DNA of 64,000 nt from Euleptes europaea (lineage: Eukaryota > Chordata > Lepidosauria > Squamata > Sphaerodactylidae). A program made the position numbers and the translations under genes. The notes under the pieces were generated by a model. It worked only from the letters and a program-made list of their open reading frames with translations, was not told where the DNA came from and did not search any database. The stretch spans positions 1,624,501 to 1,688,500 of the forward strand of contig NC_079332.1 of assembly GCF_029931775.1 (NCBI RefSeq), read 5' to 3'. Shown here piece after piece: positions 1 to 14,800 of this stretch. How positions within the stretch are numbered: position 1 is the stretch's first letter; each line of letters begins with the position of its first letter.

Positions 1-395
1 CACGACATGCAGAAGATCCCAGGTTCAATCCCCAGTGGCCTCTCCAGTTAAAGGGACCTGGCAGGTAGGCAATGTGAAAGATCTCAGCCTGAGACCCTGG
101 AGAGCCATGGGGAGGGGGCTGTGAGCTCAGTGGCAGAGCCTCTGCTGGGCATGCATGAGGTCCCAGGTTCAATCCCCAGCGGCCTCTCCAGTTCAAGGGA
201 CCTGGCAGGCAGGTGATGCAAAAGGCCCATTTCTGCCTGAGAGCCATGGAGAGGGGCCATGGCTCAGTGGTAGAGCCCCTGCTCAGCATGCAGAAGGTCC
301 CAGGTTCAATCCCCAGCGGCCTCTCCAGTTCAAGGGACCAGGCAGGCAGGTGATGGGAAAGGCCCCCGTCTGCCGGAGAGCCCGGAGAGCCGCTG
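1..395 (+). repeat. Tandem copies of tRNA-derived SINE family A in PLK1 intron 1
   Basis: Three head-to-tail units (about 1-108, 109-243, 244-395), each carrying a tRNA-like A box (GCTCAGTGGTAGAGC type), a B box (GGTTCAATCCCC) and the body ending GAGACCCTGGAGAGCC. All three lack the usual 3' tail that ends in CAGCTTCATGTGTTC. The first unit is cut by the window edge. The last runs to within about 60 bp of the PLK1 exon 1 donor. Confidence 0.8.
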
Positions 396-448
396 CGGGT
401 GTGAGCCGCCCCCACCGCCTCGGGTCTGGTGTGGTCGGCGGGCCTCAC

Positions 449-796
449 CCTCCGGCGGCAGAGCTCGAGGAGCACGAAGACGAAGCGGGCGTCCTCGAAG
501 AAGCCGTGGAAGGCCACCACGTGGCGGTGCTGGAGGCTGCGGTGGATGCCCACCTCCGTGGCCATCTTCTCCCGCTGCGGCGCCTTCAGCAGCAGCGCCT
601 TGGGCACCACCTTGCAGGCGAAGACCTCGCCGCTCTCGGCGTCCGTCACCTCGTAGCACTTGGCGAAGCCCCCCTTGCCCAGGAAGCGCCCCAGCGCGTA
701 GCGCCGACGGCTCCGCGGGTCCAGCAGCACCGAAGGCAGCTCCGCGCTCTCCTTGGCCGCCGCCGGCCGGGCAGCCGCCGCCACCGCCGCGCTCAT
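449..796 (-). CDS. PLK1: PLK1 exon 1 (5' part only; gene continues off the window start)
   Basis: First coding exon of polo-like kinase 1, the mitotic Ser/Thr kinase of centrosomes, kinetochores and midbody. The exon encodes 116 aa from ATG at 796-794 to the donor after 449 (GTGAGG on the minus strand). It has a short Ala-rich N-terminus, then the kinase N-lobe: glycine loop LGKGGFAKC at residues 39-47, the catalytic lysine in FACKVVPK at residue 62, and [10 protein letters not shown] leading to LELCRRR, the human exon 1 end point. Residues such as DPRSRRRY and the GKGGFAKC loop match PLK1 rather than PLK2/3. The remaining kinase domain and polo boxes lie outside the window. The reading frame stays open downstream into the intron to base 1, so no stop marks the exon end; the splice donor and homology do. 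A polyglutamine-coding CAG run lies upstream in the same frame, but I see no in-frame upstream ATG between about 980 and 796. Confidence 0.93.
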
Positions 797-827
797 CCTC
801 CTCTTCCTCCTCCTCCGGGCTCTGGGC

Positions 828-927
<100 letters not shown>

Positions 928-949
928 GAGTTGCAACAATTCCGCCCTG

Positions 950-1060
950 CAACAATTTCAAACTTGGAGCCTGGGACGTTACGGGCGCCGCTGCGCGCTC
1001 CGATTGGCCGGCGGGATTTAAAACGCGGCCCGCCCCCTTTCCTCGCCGCTCGGCAGCACG
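950..1060 (-). promoter_or_regulatory. PLK1 core promoter (CHR and CCAAT elements)
   Basis: Upstream of PLK1 exon 1 the minus strand has a CHR motif TTTGAA (plus 957-962) and a CCAAT box (plus ATTGG at 1003-1007) 41 bp further upstream. NF-Y-bound CCAAT boxes plus a CHR bound by DREAM/MMB are the known basis of G2/M-specific PLK1 expression, and the same arrangement is seen here. No clear CDE half-site was found next to the CHR. A TTTAAA stretch lies at 1017-1022. Confidence 0.65.
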
Positions 1061-1288
1061 GGAGCGCTCGTTGCTCGCCCCGGGCCAGCCAGGAGGGGGC
1101 GCGCGAGGCGGGGCGGCGGCGGCGGCGCGCCCAGCTCGCCCCTCCCACGCACCCAGGGGCTGTATGCCGCCGGTGGGTTGCCAACCTCCCGGAATCGCCT
1201 GGAGTTCTCCTGCTATTGCAGCTGCTCTGCAGCCGGTACAGATCCGTTCCCCTGGAGGAGAAAAAAGGCTGCTTTGGCAATTGGGACT

Positions 1289-1660
1289 TGAGACAGCAAG
1301 GTAGACTTCCCCTGGCTAGGGAAGATCCACCGGTTTTGCAATTTGTAATAATCTCTTTTCCTTCCCTGTAAAATGTATTAAAATGGAAAGCGGCTGCAGC
1401 CTCGACGTCCGGTCTCAGGCGAAGGCAGCGCTGCCTCGAAAGACGGCGCCCTGGGGGAATTATGGGCCCAAGAGGCTCTGGTTTAGTTGCCACCCTGATT
1501 CCGTGCCCGTTCCCCACCCAATTATGTTTGCAATTCTGCTCATCTGAAAACTGCCGACTTTTTGAGACAGCAGGGTAGACTTCCCCTGACTAGGGAAGAT
1601 CCACTGATTTAGCAATTTGCAATAATCTCTTTTCCTTTCTGTAAAATGTATTGAAATGTA
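1289..1660. repeat. Direct repeat pair of about 100 bp
   Basis: 1289-1385 and 1562-1660 are near-identical (both start at GAGACAGCA, continue through GTAGACTTCCCCTG and end in TGTAAAATGTATT). The segment between them carries an inverted copy of the GC-rich repeat found at the other end of the window, so the pair may be the flanks of one composite element. Confidence 0.6.
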
Positions 1661-2142
1661 TTAGGACAGCCAGGGAATAGCTTGTTGCTGGGCAGGATAT
1701 CTCTGTGTGTCTTGTGTGCTAAGGAATTGGGGCAAGAGTCACGGAGGGTTACTGTGAACCATAACAAGAACTGGGTGAAACTGTTACTATACTGCTGCCT
1801 CTCTGTCTTGTATTACAATCAGATATGCCCTGAATGTTGATGGCTGTCATGTCTTGAATTTGGATAAATATCCCTTCCTCAGCATGATCGGGACTCAGAG
1901 ATTTCTACCCATTAGGGCCTCTGGGTCGCAGCTGCCAGAATTAACTGTTTTCTTGAAATAACGGTTCAGGTCTCTATTTCCCCCACGAACCCGTTTACCG
2001 CTACAGACTCTATGGTGTTGAAGTCCCTCCTCTCCATAAAAGGTGCCCTCCTCAGGCTCCACCCCAAAAACCTCCCACTGGTGGCTAAGAGGGACTCGGC
2101 AACCCTAGTTGTGCCTGGCAGTGTGGCAGAGTGGTTTATAAG

Positions 2143-2346
2143 GTTGCCAGCCTCCAGGTACTAGCTGCAGATCTCTTGCCATTACAACTGATCTCCAGCC
2201 AATAGAAATCAGTTGCCCTGGAGAAAATGAACGCTTTGGCAATTGGACCCTGTGGCATTGAAATCCCTCCCCAAACCCCGCCCTCCTCAGGCTCCGTCCC
2301 AAAAACCTTCTACCCGTGGCGAAGAGGGACCTGGCAACCGTACTAA
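2143..2346. mobile_element. Short TIR-bearing DNA element (MITE-like)
   Basis: About 204 bp bounded by imperfect terminal inverted repeats: GGTTGCCAGCCTCCAGGT at the left and GACCTGGCAACC at the right. Related pieces lie at 1173-1285, 1970-2110, 61436-61605 and 62105-62608. No coding capacity. The TIR resembles hAT-type ends, but no clear target-site duplication could be read, so the superfamily is a guess. Confidence 0.6.
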
Positions 2347-2782
2347 TGCAGTGTGCTCCCAATAGACCAAGCCTGCAAGTGAGGTGGGCTGAGTGTGTGC
2401 CTTACCCTGACTTCCCCATGCAGCATCCCATTACATGGGAAAGGGGCGGAGAGCAGGGTGCATGACAACCCTGCCAGGTAGTCCACTCTTCACAGCCACA
2501 GACCTTTCCACGCCAGGACCGCAGCGCCTCTAGTCCATTCCTCTTTCCCTTCCACAGTGATCCCTCTGGGTCGCTACAATCTTACCTTAACCCTGCAAGC
2601 CCCTTCCCAGCAAAAGCAGCCCTGCCACACCCTGCACCAAGAGATGCCGCAGCCCATGGGAGAGGTGTGACCCACGGAAGGAGGCCAGCCCCATGGCACA
2701 GAAGGCCAGAAGAGCCCGCCCCTGCCAACCCCCCTCCCGTCTCCCAGCAGCTCTGGCAAAAAAGGAACCACAGGCACATGAG

Positions 2783-3323
2783 TTGAGACACTTCTTTATT
2801 TTAATATGTACAAGAAAAGATAAATAGGCAATTAACAGTGGGGAGAGCCCTCTGGATGCCTCCAAGCTGGTTAATGAGTGGCAGAGGCCTCCATGCCCGG
2901 GCGCAGGCAGAGAGTAAGCCAAACCAGGTGACAGCTGGGGAGAAGAAGTGGAACAGTGCCCACAGGGTTAGAGGCCACCGGGATGGGCTATGTCCGGGCG
3001 GGGGACTGCAGCAGCCCCTCCCCTGCTCTGTGCTCCTGACTAGGGACCGGGAGGCTTTATTTCTGCTGGTTTGAACCCCCCCCTCCCCCAAATCAAGTGT
3101 GTTGCTGGGGCTCGGCCAATACTCCAGGAGATGCTCTCCCAGGCCTTTGCAGCGGGCCGGCGCTCAACAAGGCCAGAAACCGTAACAACCCTCCGACCCT
3201 GAAGTGCAGCATGAGGGAAAGGGTACACAAAAGGAGAACAAAATGTGAGGAGGCTTGCCAAGACCCCCAGGGGCCAGCCGCCGCCTGCAGCCCTCCTGCC
3301 TGAGCCGAGCTATGGGGTGAGGC
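2783..3323 (-). other. DCTN5 3' UTR and polyadenylation signal
   Basis: About 540 bp from the stop codon to an AATAAA on the minus strand (plus TTTATT at 2795-2800). Cleavage is expected around 2780. No repeat copies seen inside. Confidence 0.7.
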
Positions 3324-5551
<2,228 letters not shown>

Positions 5552-5895
5552 CGCGCCCCGCCCGAAGATGCCGCCCCGTGGGAGGACCCACGTTCTCGCT
5601 TCCGGTTGCCGGGGACGCTCTAGCCCCCGCTCTATGGTGACTTTGTCCCACCCGCTCCAGCCAGCGACTGGAAGCGGCTCGGCTTTTTCCCACGCGTGCG
5701 CAGAAGGCCCAACCCCGCTCCAGTCTTGTTCCAGCCGCTTCCCAAGGGCGCGCAGGCGCGGTTGGGGCGAGGGGGCGTGGCCCCACGCGTGCGCAGAAGG
5801 CCCATCCCCGTCCCGTTCTGGCCCTTCCCAAGGGCGCGCAGGCGCGGTTGGGGCGAGGGGGCGTGGCCCCAGCGGCCGCGGGAGTTCGAACGCCG
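5552..5895. promoter_or_regulatory. DCTN5/PALB2 bidirectional promoter with tandem duplication
   Basis: 344 bp of GC-rich sequence separates the DCTN5 ATG (minus) and PALB2 ATG (plus). A module of about 93 bp is duplicated in tandem (5691-5783 and 5784-5870). Each copy has CACGCGTGCGCAGAAGGCCC, then GGGCGCGCAGGCGCGGTTGG and a GGGGGCGTGGCC box. GCGCAGGCGC-like motifs suit NRF1 and the GGGCGTGG box suits Sp/KLF factors. No TATA box. Confidence 0.7.
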
Positions 5896-8800
5896 ATGGC
5901 CGCCCCGGCGAAGGCGCTGAGCGCGCGCGACAAGGAGGAGGTGGGCTGTTCACACGTGCAGGGGTGGGAAAAGGATGCGAGTCAGGGCCGGCTCTCTCTC
6001 TCTCTCGGCTCATAAGCGCTCCGTCTCTCTCAACTGAGCCTACCTTGCGGGGTTGTTGCGAGGCCCAAAAGGAGAAAGGGGGAGCAGCTTAGGCCAGCCT
6101 GGGCTTAAAAATGTGACAGGAAGAGGGAGGCGACGGAGAGGGCTGTGCCTCTTCAGCGGGAGGCTCCCTGCCCTGAGTGTATGAGTTAGAGTCATAGAGT
6201 TGGAAGGGACCACCAGGGTCATCTAGTCCAACCCCCTGCACAAAGCAGGGAACTCACAACTACCTCCCCCCCACACACCCCCGTGACCCCTACTCCATGC
6301 CCCAAAAATGGCCAAGGTGCCATCTTTAATTGCTGCCTCCCATTTCCATCAGAATGCCGTACAGGCAGTAGCATATAAACAATCTAACAGAAATCTTTCA
6401 TCAGTGGTTACTCTCTGCCACACAGGCCCGGGATTTAACATCCGTTCCGCTTAGAATAATGGAATCATAGAGTTGGAAGGGGTCACCAGGGTCATCTAGT
6501 CCAATCCCCTGCACAATGCAGGAAATTCACTACTCCCCCCCCCAGTGACCCCTACTCCAAGACCAGAAGATGGCCAAGATGCCCTCACTCCCATGAACTG
6601 CCCAAGGTCACAGAGTCAGCATTGCTGACAGATGGCCATCTAGCCTCTGCTTCAAAACCTCCAGGGAAGGAGAGCTCACCACCTCCCGAGGAAGCCTGTT
6701 CCACTGAGGAACCGCTCTAACTGTTAGAAAGTCCTTCCTAATGTCTAGACGCAAACTCTCTTGATTTTGTTTCAACCCGTTGGTTCTGGTCCGACCTTCT
6801 GGGGCAACAGAAAACAACTCAGCACCATTGCCATTGAGAATCCTCCCTGCATCCCTGCTTGATTCACGAGAGCATCCCGGCAGCCCAGTCGGCCACTTCT
6901 GGCTCCCTGCTGTCCCAACCAGAGGAGTTTCAGGTTGACATCTGAGTGTGACCTGCGGATAAGCCTTAAGAGCTGGTTTGTGGCCCCCGTCCCTCTAGCA
7001 AGGTTGGATGGGTTGTAATCTGGGGGAGAAGACCTCCCCTCCAAGCCAGTGTTTTAAACGATGGCATTGCAGTAATTTGCAGGCATGATCCCCTCACGAC
7101 AGCCCTGCGATGTCTGTGTCTTGCAGCTGAAGGAGAAGCTGGCCTTACTGCAGAGAGAATACAGGAAGACGGTCAGCAGGCTGCAGGTGAGTTGGCAAAG
7201 GCCCCTCCCACTCCAGGGCCGCTCTGGCAGGCCTCTCCAGCTGGGGGAGAGGTAAACGCTTATGGAAGTTCTGTGCTTCACAAACCAAACGGTGCAACAA
7301 ATGTCCAAAACTGTGTGAAGGGCTAATTCTCCGCCTTGTTCTCTGCAGCGAGCTGAAAGAACCGAGAAGGTCAAGAGTTATGTCAAGAAAACAGTTGCAG
7401 AGCAAAATCACTTGCTTCTGCAGGCAGCGGCTAAGGAGGACCCTGCAGGTAACCAATAAGACATACCAGTTGGGAGGCCGTGAGTTTCTCTGCTTAGCCC
7501 CCCATTCTGGTACACCTGCACAGCCTGGCCCTGTGTACCTTCAGACGTGGAAGGGAGGGAAAGGCCGGGAAATTCGGCTGGTTTTTATTCTCTTCCGAGG
7601 GAGAGGGCTGGCTCTGGGCCCATTATGTCTCTGTGAAATACACGGTGCAGTCCTGAGTAGAGGTGTGTCCTTCTGACTCCACGTTGACAGAAAGAACCAC
7701 TCTGCTTTGGCAGTAAAGGTAAAAAGGTAAAGGTCCCCTGTGCAAGCACTGGGTCATTCCTGACCCATGGGATGACGTCACATCCTGACGTTTACTAGGC
7801 AGACTTTGCTTACGGAGTGGTTTGCATTGCCTTCCCCAGTCGCCTTCCCTGTACCCCCAGCAACCTGGGGGCTCGTTTAACCGACCTTGGAAGGATGGAA
7901 GTCCCAGTCAAGCCGGCTACCTGAAACCGACTTCCGTCGGGATCGAACTCAGGTCGTGAGCAGAGTGCCACAGGGCTCCTTTGTTAAAAGGGCGTCTGGG
8001 AAATCTTTAGGCAATGGAACTCTTCTTTCCCTTTTCTGTTTACTTGCTGCAGTTGTTCTCCTAGACAGTTGTAGTTTTCAACTGCTTGGTAAAAAACGTG
8101 CCTAATTTTGCCCTCTCGATGGGGAGAGAGGGAGGAAGCTACTCAGGAATTGCCTTTCATCTCACAGGATCCGCCAGTCAGGTGGCTCTCGAGGCCTCCG
8201 CCAGCAACCCGCCTGGTTCTTCCGAGACGAACGCCACGAAAACTCCGTCAGTGACCTTCAACCTTGAGCCGGAGGTGTTCTGCCAAGAAGGCCACTTGCC
8301 CAAGAACACGGGCCTGGCATGTACCGATGGGGAGCGCGAACAGATTCTCGGTGGTCCCCTGCAGCCTGTTCCTGGGGAAAAACGGAACCGCCTGTCTCGA
8401 AGCAGGAGGAAGGGGCGGCCAACAGTGGCTTCGAAGGAGATGAGAGAAGATGCACGCGATGGAGACCAGCCAGGGAATGAAGGGGCCAGCCTGGAGAGTT
8501 CTCAGTCTCCGGTCTTCATGGGACAAGGCAGCAGTTTCGAGATGGATCGGAGCGTCCCGAGGATGCCCCCAGCGATGGCAGTGATGAGAGGAAGCGGCAC
8601 TGCCGGCCCCGTGACACCCCAGCAAGAAGGCTTACAGGGAGCTCGTGGGGGAAACATCCCTCCCAGGGTCCTCGGTCCACCGCATGGCCACCTGTCGGAG
8701 GAGAGTCAGGGTCTCTCCTCGGAGGGCATCTTTGCCACCTCTGAAGATTCAGCAGTCAAGGACACGGCTTTGCCTGCCAATGTCGAGAATGTCTTAAAAG

Positions 8801-11800
8801 AAAAAGACGGAGGCAGGGAGGGCGAAGGAGACCCGGGCGAAACTGCCCCTCGTGAGGGAGGAAGTGAAACATGCCAAGAAAGAAGCCCATTCGGGAAGCT
8901 GCAGCGCTCCGGCCGTGGTGCCAGGGAGTCTCCCGCCCTTGAGCCAGGGAGGACGGGTTCTGGTGGGGAGGCTGAGGCTGGGCCTCCCCTCCTGGAGGCA
9001 GTCTCTCCTGCCACCCCCACCAACAGCCTCCTGGACTCCTGCACAGTTGTGGAAGGGCTCCTGTTTCCAGTGGAGTATTACGTGAGGACCACCCGGCGCA
9101 TGTCCCGTTGCCAGCGGGAGCCGAACCTGGCAGCTGTCATTCAGAGCCAGCTGGGCAAGAGAAGGAGGAGCCCGAGAGCCTCCCCGAAGGACAGAGTGGC
9201 GAGTCCCACCCCCGCCACCCAAGGGCTGCCGGCAAGTGGGTCCCTTTTCCCCCCTCCTGACGCGGGCCAGGAAAAGGGGAGTGGGTCTCCTCTGGCGTCA
9301 AAAGAGAGCCCCGGTCCTGGCGAAGGGCTGCCTCAGAGCGGGGCTGTTACGCAGCGGAGCAGAAGGGCAAGGTGGAAGGGGAGAAGGCGGCCCAGGCGTG
9401 GGGCTCTCGGAGGGAACCACTCTCTTGCGTTGAGTGAGGTGTGTCGACCTGAGCCTCAAGAGCAGGCTGGGAATCTGGGCCTTGCCGGGGTAGAGCCGGA
9501 TCAGAGCGGTTCGGTGTCTTCGCATCAAAGTCTGCCCTCAGGCGCTGCCGTGAAACGCAGGGCAAGAAGAGCATCCTCAGGTTGGTGGTTCCCCAAGTCA
9601 CAGCTTAGAAGAGGCGTTTCTGGGGGGAGGGGGTTGTGCCTTGGTGGTCCCGGAGGGCCCTCCAGCGCGATGGGCCGGTCTTCTGGCAGCTCTTTGGGGA
9701 AAGGACGGCTGGCCTGGCAGGGGCCTTCTGAAAGCAGAGACTTTGCCTGGCTGGTTCCCTTTGGCTCTCTGCTTCCAGAGGCTTCCGGTGTGACTCACGG
9801 AGCCCTCCAGCCCACGAGGCTCACTCCGATTCGGAGCACCCTTCAGGACTGAGCACGGTAGCGGACGGGCCGATCTGAGACCTGGGCTGTGATCCCTGGG
9901 AAGTTCTCCTGTGCAAGAGCCTAGCGCAGGCCTTGGGCCGCTCTGTTCCTTTCGGTGGGCCTCATGGAGGAGAATGTCCCTGGGGATGGGACCGCGTGTT
10001 CTTTGGGAGGTGAGGGGTGGATTTCCTTCTGCAAATCCCAAAATGTCTCAGGCCGGCCCTGGCTGTGGAAGGGTGTCTTTTCCTGGGTCCTTGCCAAGAC
10101 CTGTGAATTTATTGTTGCCGCTCTGGGACTGGACAGAGTTCTGGGGTGGCATTCAGAAACACACCCAGAAGTGTGCCCAGGTACTCTGCATCTGCCCACT
10201 GAGGGGAGGGGCCGTGGCTCAGCGGTAGAGCATCTGTTTGGCATGCCAGGTTCAATCCCCGGCATCTCCAGTTAAAGGGACTAGGCGAGTAGGTGCTGTA
10301 AAAGACCTCAGCCTGAGACCCTGGAGAGCCGCTGCCGGTCTGAGTAGACCATACTGACTTTGGAAGCAGCTGTGGCTCAGTGGTAGAGCATCTGCACGCC
10401 ATGAGTAAACAATACTGAGTAGACAGTACTGTATTGTCTACAGTATTGTCTGAGTAGACAATGCAGACTTTGCTGGACCAAGGGGGATCTGGTTCAGTAT
10501 AAGGCAGCTTCATGCGATCCGGAAACAAGTTTCTCTTCTGTGTTTGCAGGTAGACGTGGGAGCCAGTCATGTGCGGGAGCTCCAGATCCGGCTTTGCTCG
10601 GCTGCCTCAGGCTTCCCGGCACTCTCAAGTGGCTGCCCTCCGACTTGGCCCTCCAAGAATTCCACTTGCCTGCGGAGGAGTTCGGCCTCCTTCAGTCGGA
10701 AAAAGTCAAAGCTTCCGCCGTAAAAGCAGCGGAGGTGGTGGGCGCTGGTGAGTCAGTCGAGTGCCTCCAGGGTCCTGATCTGGCTGAGCTGCAGGCAGCA
10801 GAAGAGAGTCCGGGAGACGTTCTCCTTTCTCCAGAGGATGAGCCCCCCGAGCTCTCCCCCCCTCTACAGGGCTTGCACACAAGCAAGCTGCTCCTCTCTC
10901 CAACCAATGTTGTCCCGGAGGGGGGAAGCAGTCAGCTGGAAACCCAGCTGCCCACCCCTCTTTTCCCTGTGGTGGGGGCAACCCCGGCCACTCAGGACTG
11001 TTGTGACGCGCCTGGGCAAGCGCGAGCCGATTCCCCTCAGGAGCCAAGTGCTGGAGCGGTGGGCACGCCGACGTGTGGCACGGAGGAAGAGCGATACCCT
11101 GTGGGGATGTCGTGCCCAGAGGGCGGAGGGGGAGCCAGCTGGGAGCCTGGCGAAGCAACCGTGAGCGTGGATGCAAGGCAGAAGCTACCGTCTGAGTCTA
11201 GAGAGCACTGTGGGGCCTCAGCCAGCCAGGTAAAAGGCAGAGGAGCCTCACTGGAGGTATAGCCTGGCCTGGCTTCCTGGCGTCTCCTCACTGTAAGTTG
11301 ATGTCTTCTTATAGCAGGAAATAGCAGAAGACTTGGCACAGGGGCTGAAGCGCTGCCAGGAAGAAGGGAATTTGCAGATGACCTCCAAGCTAAAGGTGGG
11401 CAGGAGAGAACTGCAAATGGGAGGGGGTTTAGTGGCCAGTGTCCGGGCTATGGGGAGGATGCCTTGTGCAGACCCTTACCTGCACATGCGTCTTGTGGAG
11501 GATGAGGCCCCAGAGAGACTTTCCCATTCAGGCTTCCTTGGCACATCCAAGGGGCAACATTTGCCACTCGCAGCTTCCAGGCAGACTGGAGGTCTGGGGC
11601 TTCTCCCCACACCCCCAATAACGGCTGGACTGTGGGGGCACCCCGTGGCCCCCTCTCGTGCGTTGGAGTCCCAATGTGGAGCCCTGCCTTGCTGCTGATG
11701 CCCCAGAGTGGCAGCCGCTGTCTGGGGTCGATAAATGCCTGTGCTGGCATACTTCCCTTCCTCCTCCTGCTTGGTCCAGAATTCTGCGGGTTCCTGCTGC

Positions 11801-14800
11801 GTGGACATGAGTGCCGTGTGGTGGGAAGGGGCGGACTTCACTGCGTTGTGCATCGTGACCGCCTGTGAGACTTCCGTCGCCCTCTGGAGGCCCCTGGACT
11901 CCGGCTGCTGGGAGACCATCCACACCTGGCGCTTTGCAGAGGTAGAGGAGGACGCCTCGGCTGCTGCGGGATGAACAGCGCCGTGGGTCTGCCCCCTGTC
12001 TGGCTGTTGGGGCCTGCTGCTGGCTGTGGTTCCCACGGGCCCCTTCTTCGGATGTGCGGGCGCTCCAGCGTGGGCAGCGGGGGGCTCTGAGGACCACCTC
12101 GAGAGGCTCTGCAGATACTGCCCTACCAGGTGGCCGCTGTTTGCACATCTTAGCCACACTGGATCTCAAATCCCTTCCTCCCCACCATGAGTCTGACTCT
12201 TTGGGTGGCTGCCGTGTGTTTCCCCACCCCCATAGTCCAGGCCGGCAAAGAGCAAAGAGTGCTTGTCGCTGGCTCTGAGCTTAGTTTCTTGAGCCCTGCC
12301 CAATTTGCAGCTGCTGAGAGAACTGTTCAGCCCCATGAACTTGGGGCATGTTGAGCAGGCAGCCTGGCTGAGGCTGCCTGTTAAAAGCCTGCCCGGGGAG
12401 GGGGGTGTTTGCAAGGAGCAGTGGAGGGCAGCTTTGGCCCGGCATGGCTTGGGGTGAAGGGGGCTTGACCTCTGTGGCTTTCCTCCCCCAGGTGCCGGTC
12501 TTCCAAATCGTCCCTCTGCCTGGGGCCCACAGCCTTGTGTGCACGGCCTTGGGGGGCCTGGAGATAGCCGAGATCAGGTGAGCAGCCATGAAGGCCGCCG
12601 GTGGCAAAGGGCCTCCACTGCAACCCCTAGGCGGCCACGAGGGGTTTTTCTCAGCAAGGCCGCCACAGGGGTCGGGGTGGTGGTGAGACCCTTCAGAATA
12701 TAACTGCTCTGCATCAAGGCCATGCTTCCTCCCCTGTGGGCTGGGAATGAAGACAGCAGAGCCGCCTCGTAGGGGGGGTATCTCAACCCAAAAGGAAGGG
12801 GCAGGAGGGGTGTGTCCAGTACAGCTTTCATCTGTATTTGGGGTTTGATTGTCCTGCTTTTTGGTCTGGGTGGGCCCCTAGGCTCTTCCTCCCTGGCCTC
12901 CACATCAAATCCCAGTCACAAAAGTCCAGCGCAAAATATTCACAGTTGTGTGCTGGGGGACGGGGAGCCAGTTTGCTTCCCTCTTTGGCAGGTTTGTGCA
13001 GGAGCCAGGCTGGCGGTGTTTTCCCTGGGCCAGGTGGAGAGTGCGCTTTGACATTCTGCGCTCCCCAGGTGCACGCAGGCCCCGATTCAGATCGGGCCAC
13101 AGCACCAGGAGAGGAGCGGGCTTTCCCTCTCCCACAAATGGCCCTGGGGTTTGGTATTTACCCCTTGGGGGATGCAGATGTACCTTTCTTCCTTTCTTGG
13201 CAGGCTGCTCTTTCATTCTCTCGGCGATGGCTGCCTTAAACAGCCGCTGGTCAAGGCCGGAAATATCAAGGCTGTCCTGGGCCTGAGTGGCAGGAGGCTG
13301 GTCAGCAGCTGTGGCCCAGCCGTGGAAGTCCTTTCCTTCCCTGACGCAGGAGGGTGAGAAAGATGGGGGGTGGGGTGGGGGTGCCGGCACCCTCGGGGCC
13401 TTCTGCAAGCCCCACCTGCTGCTTCCGCAAGACTCCCCGACCTTGCTGGTGTCTTCTCTTCCTAGGGGCTGTGTGAGGCAGGCCTTGTCTCCTCCCGAGG
13501 AGACCACTTTGGCTTTTGCTGCAGTGGATGGGATGGCTGAGGCTTTGGTCGGCTTGAACGCCGCCAACTGCGTGGTGCTCTGGTAAGCTGGAGCTCACAT
13601 GAACACAAATGAAGCTGCCTGATACTGAATCGGACCCTTGGGCCATCAAAGTCAGTATTGTCTACTCAGACCGGCAGCAGCTCTCCAGGGTCTCACGCAC
13701 GGGTCTTTCACATCACTTACTTGCCTAGTCCCTTTAAGTGGAGATGCCATTGGGGATTGAACCTGGGACCTTCTGCATGCCAAGCAGATGCTCTACAAAC
13801 TGAGCCACAGCCCTTCACTCTCAGCTTCACCCTGAGGGGGCTGAGAGCCGGAAGTGCAACAAGAGAGCTTCCCGCGTGAGGAGGCGATGGAGACCCACGG
13901 GGGCCCCGGGACACGGATGGTCTCTTGAGCCCCATATTCCCTCTTGCCAGGAGAGTGCGGTCTTCCCTCCAGCCCCCCACCTCCTTTCCACTGCAAAGCG
14001 CTCTTGCTGACAGGGGCTGGGATAGGAACGTGGTTTGCTGAGCCGGCATCTGAATCACCTTGACTGCTGCCTTCCTTCTCCTCGCAGGAACCTGAGGACT
14101 GGGCAGCTGCTGTGCCAGATGCCACTGGGCTATGCCTACCCTGCGTCAGTGTGCCACCAGGCGTACTCCGACTCGGTAAGTCTGTTGTGTGAAGTAGAGA
14201 AAGCTGCAGTTGGGGACTCAGGGGCGGGAGGCGCTTTCTCCACCCCGCCCTGTCCGTTCTTTGCCCTGGCTCATTGCCATCTGGTGCCAGTCAAGGTTTG
14301 GACCCCGAAGGTCCTCTCTGTCAGAGTGTCCCATTTCTGCCCCCTCTCTCTCCTGACGCAGGGCCTCCTGTTTGTGGTTTTAAGTCACCCGCGTGCCAAG
14401 GAAAGCCAGTCGTGCGGCAGCCCTGCTTTCCAGGTGGTGGCATTCAATCCCAAGACAGCCAGGAGCGCCCAGGTGATGATCGTATCCCTCCCTCCAGGGC
14501 TCCAAGGAAGGCAAGTTCAATCTCCGGCAAAGAACCATCGGGACAGACGGCCACCATACCAGTTTGTGGCCTGAGCATGCGGGAGTTTGTCGGTCCCTCT
14601 TGCCCCAGAAACTGGGACCTAAACAAGTAAATATTATTATGGGTCCTCTTACTGTAAGTGTATAGGACATTTTGGATAGCTCATTGAAGCTTTTCTTTTC
14701 ATCGTGCCCAGTAACTGTGGCTTGAGGGCAGGGGCTGTGGCTCAGTTTATGGAGCATCTGCTTGGCATGCAGAAGGTCCCAGGTTCAATCCCTGGCATCT

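Larger units (their letters stand above)
1061..2780. other. PLK1-DCTN5 intergenic spacer
   Basis: No gene seen. It holds partial and full copies of a short inverted-terminal element (1173-1285, 1970-2110, 2143-2346), a direct repeat of about 100 bp (1289-1385 and 1562-1660), and at about 1384-1516 an inverted copy of the GC-rich repeat that forms the tandem array at 63.2-63.9 kb. 2400-2780 appears unique and without coding signal. Confidence 0.6.

Noticed and set aside
1-395. tRNA genes
   Set aside because: The A and B boxes belong to SINE family A; the units do not fold as intact tRNAs and are repeated many times in the window.
9581-9852. Extension of PALB2 exon 4 to the in-frame stop
   Set aside because: A CAG|GTTGGT donor at 9580 keeps the phase needed by exon 5; sequence beyond it has no visible PALB2 similarity. 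The choice remains unproven.
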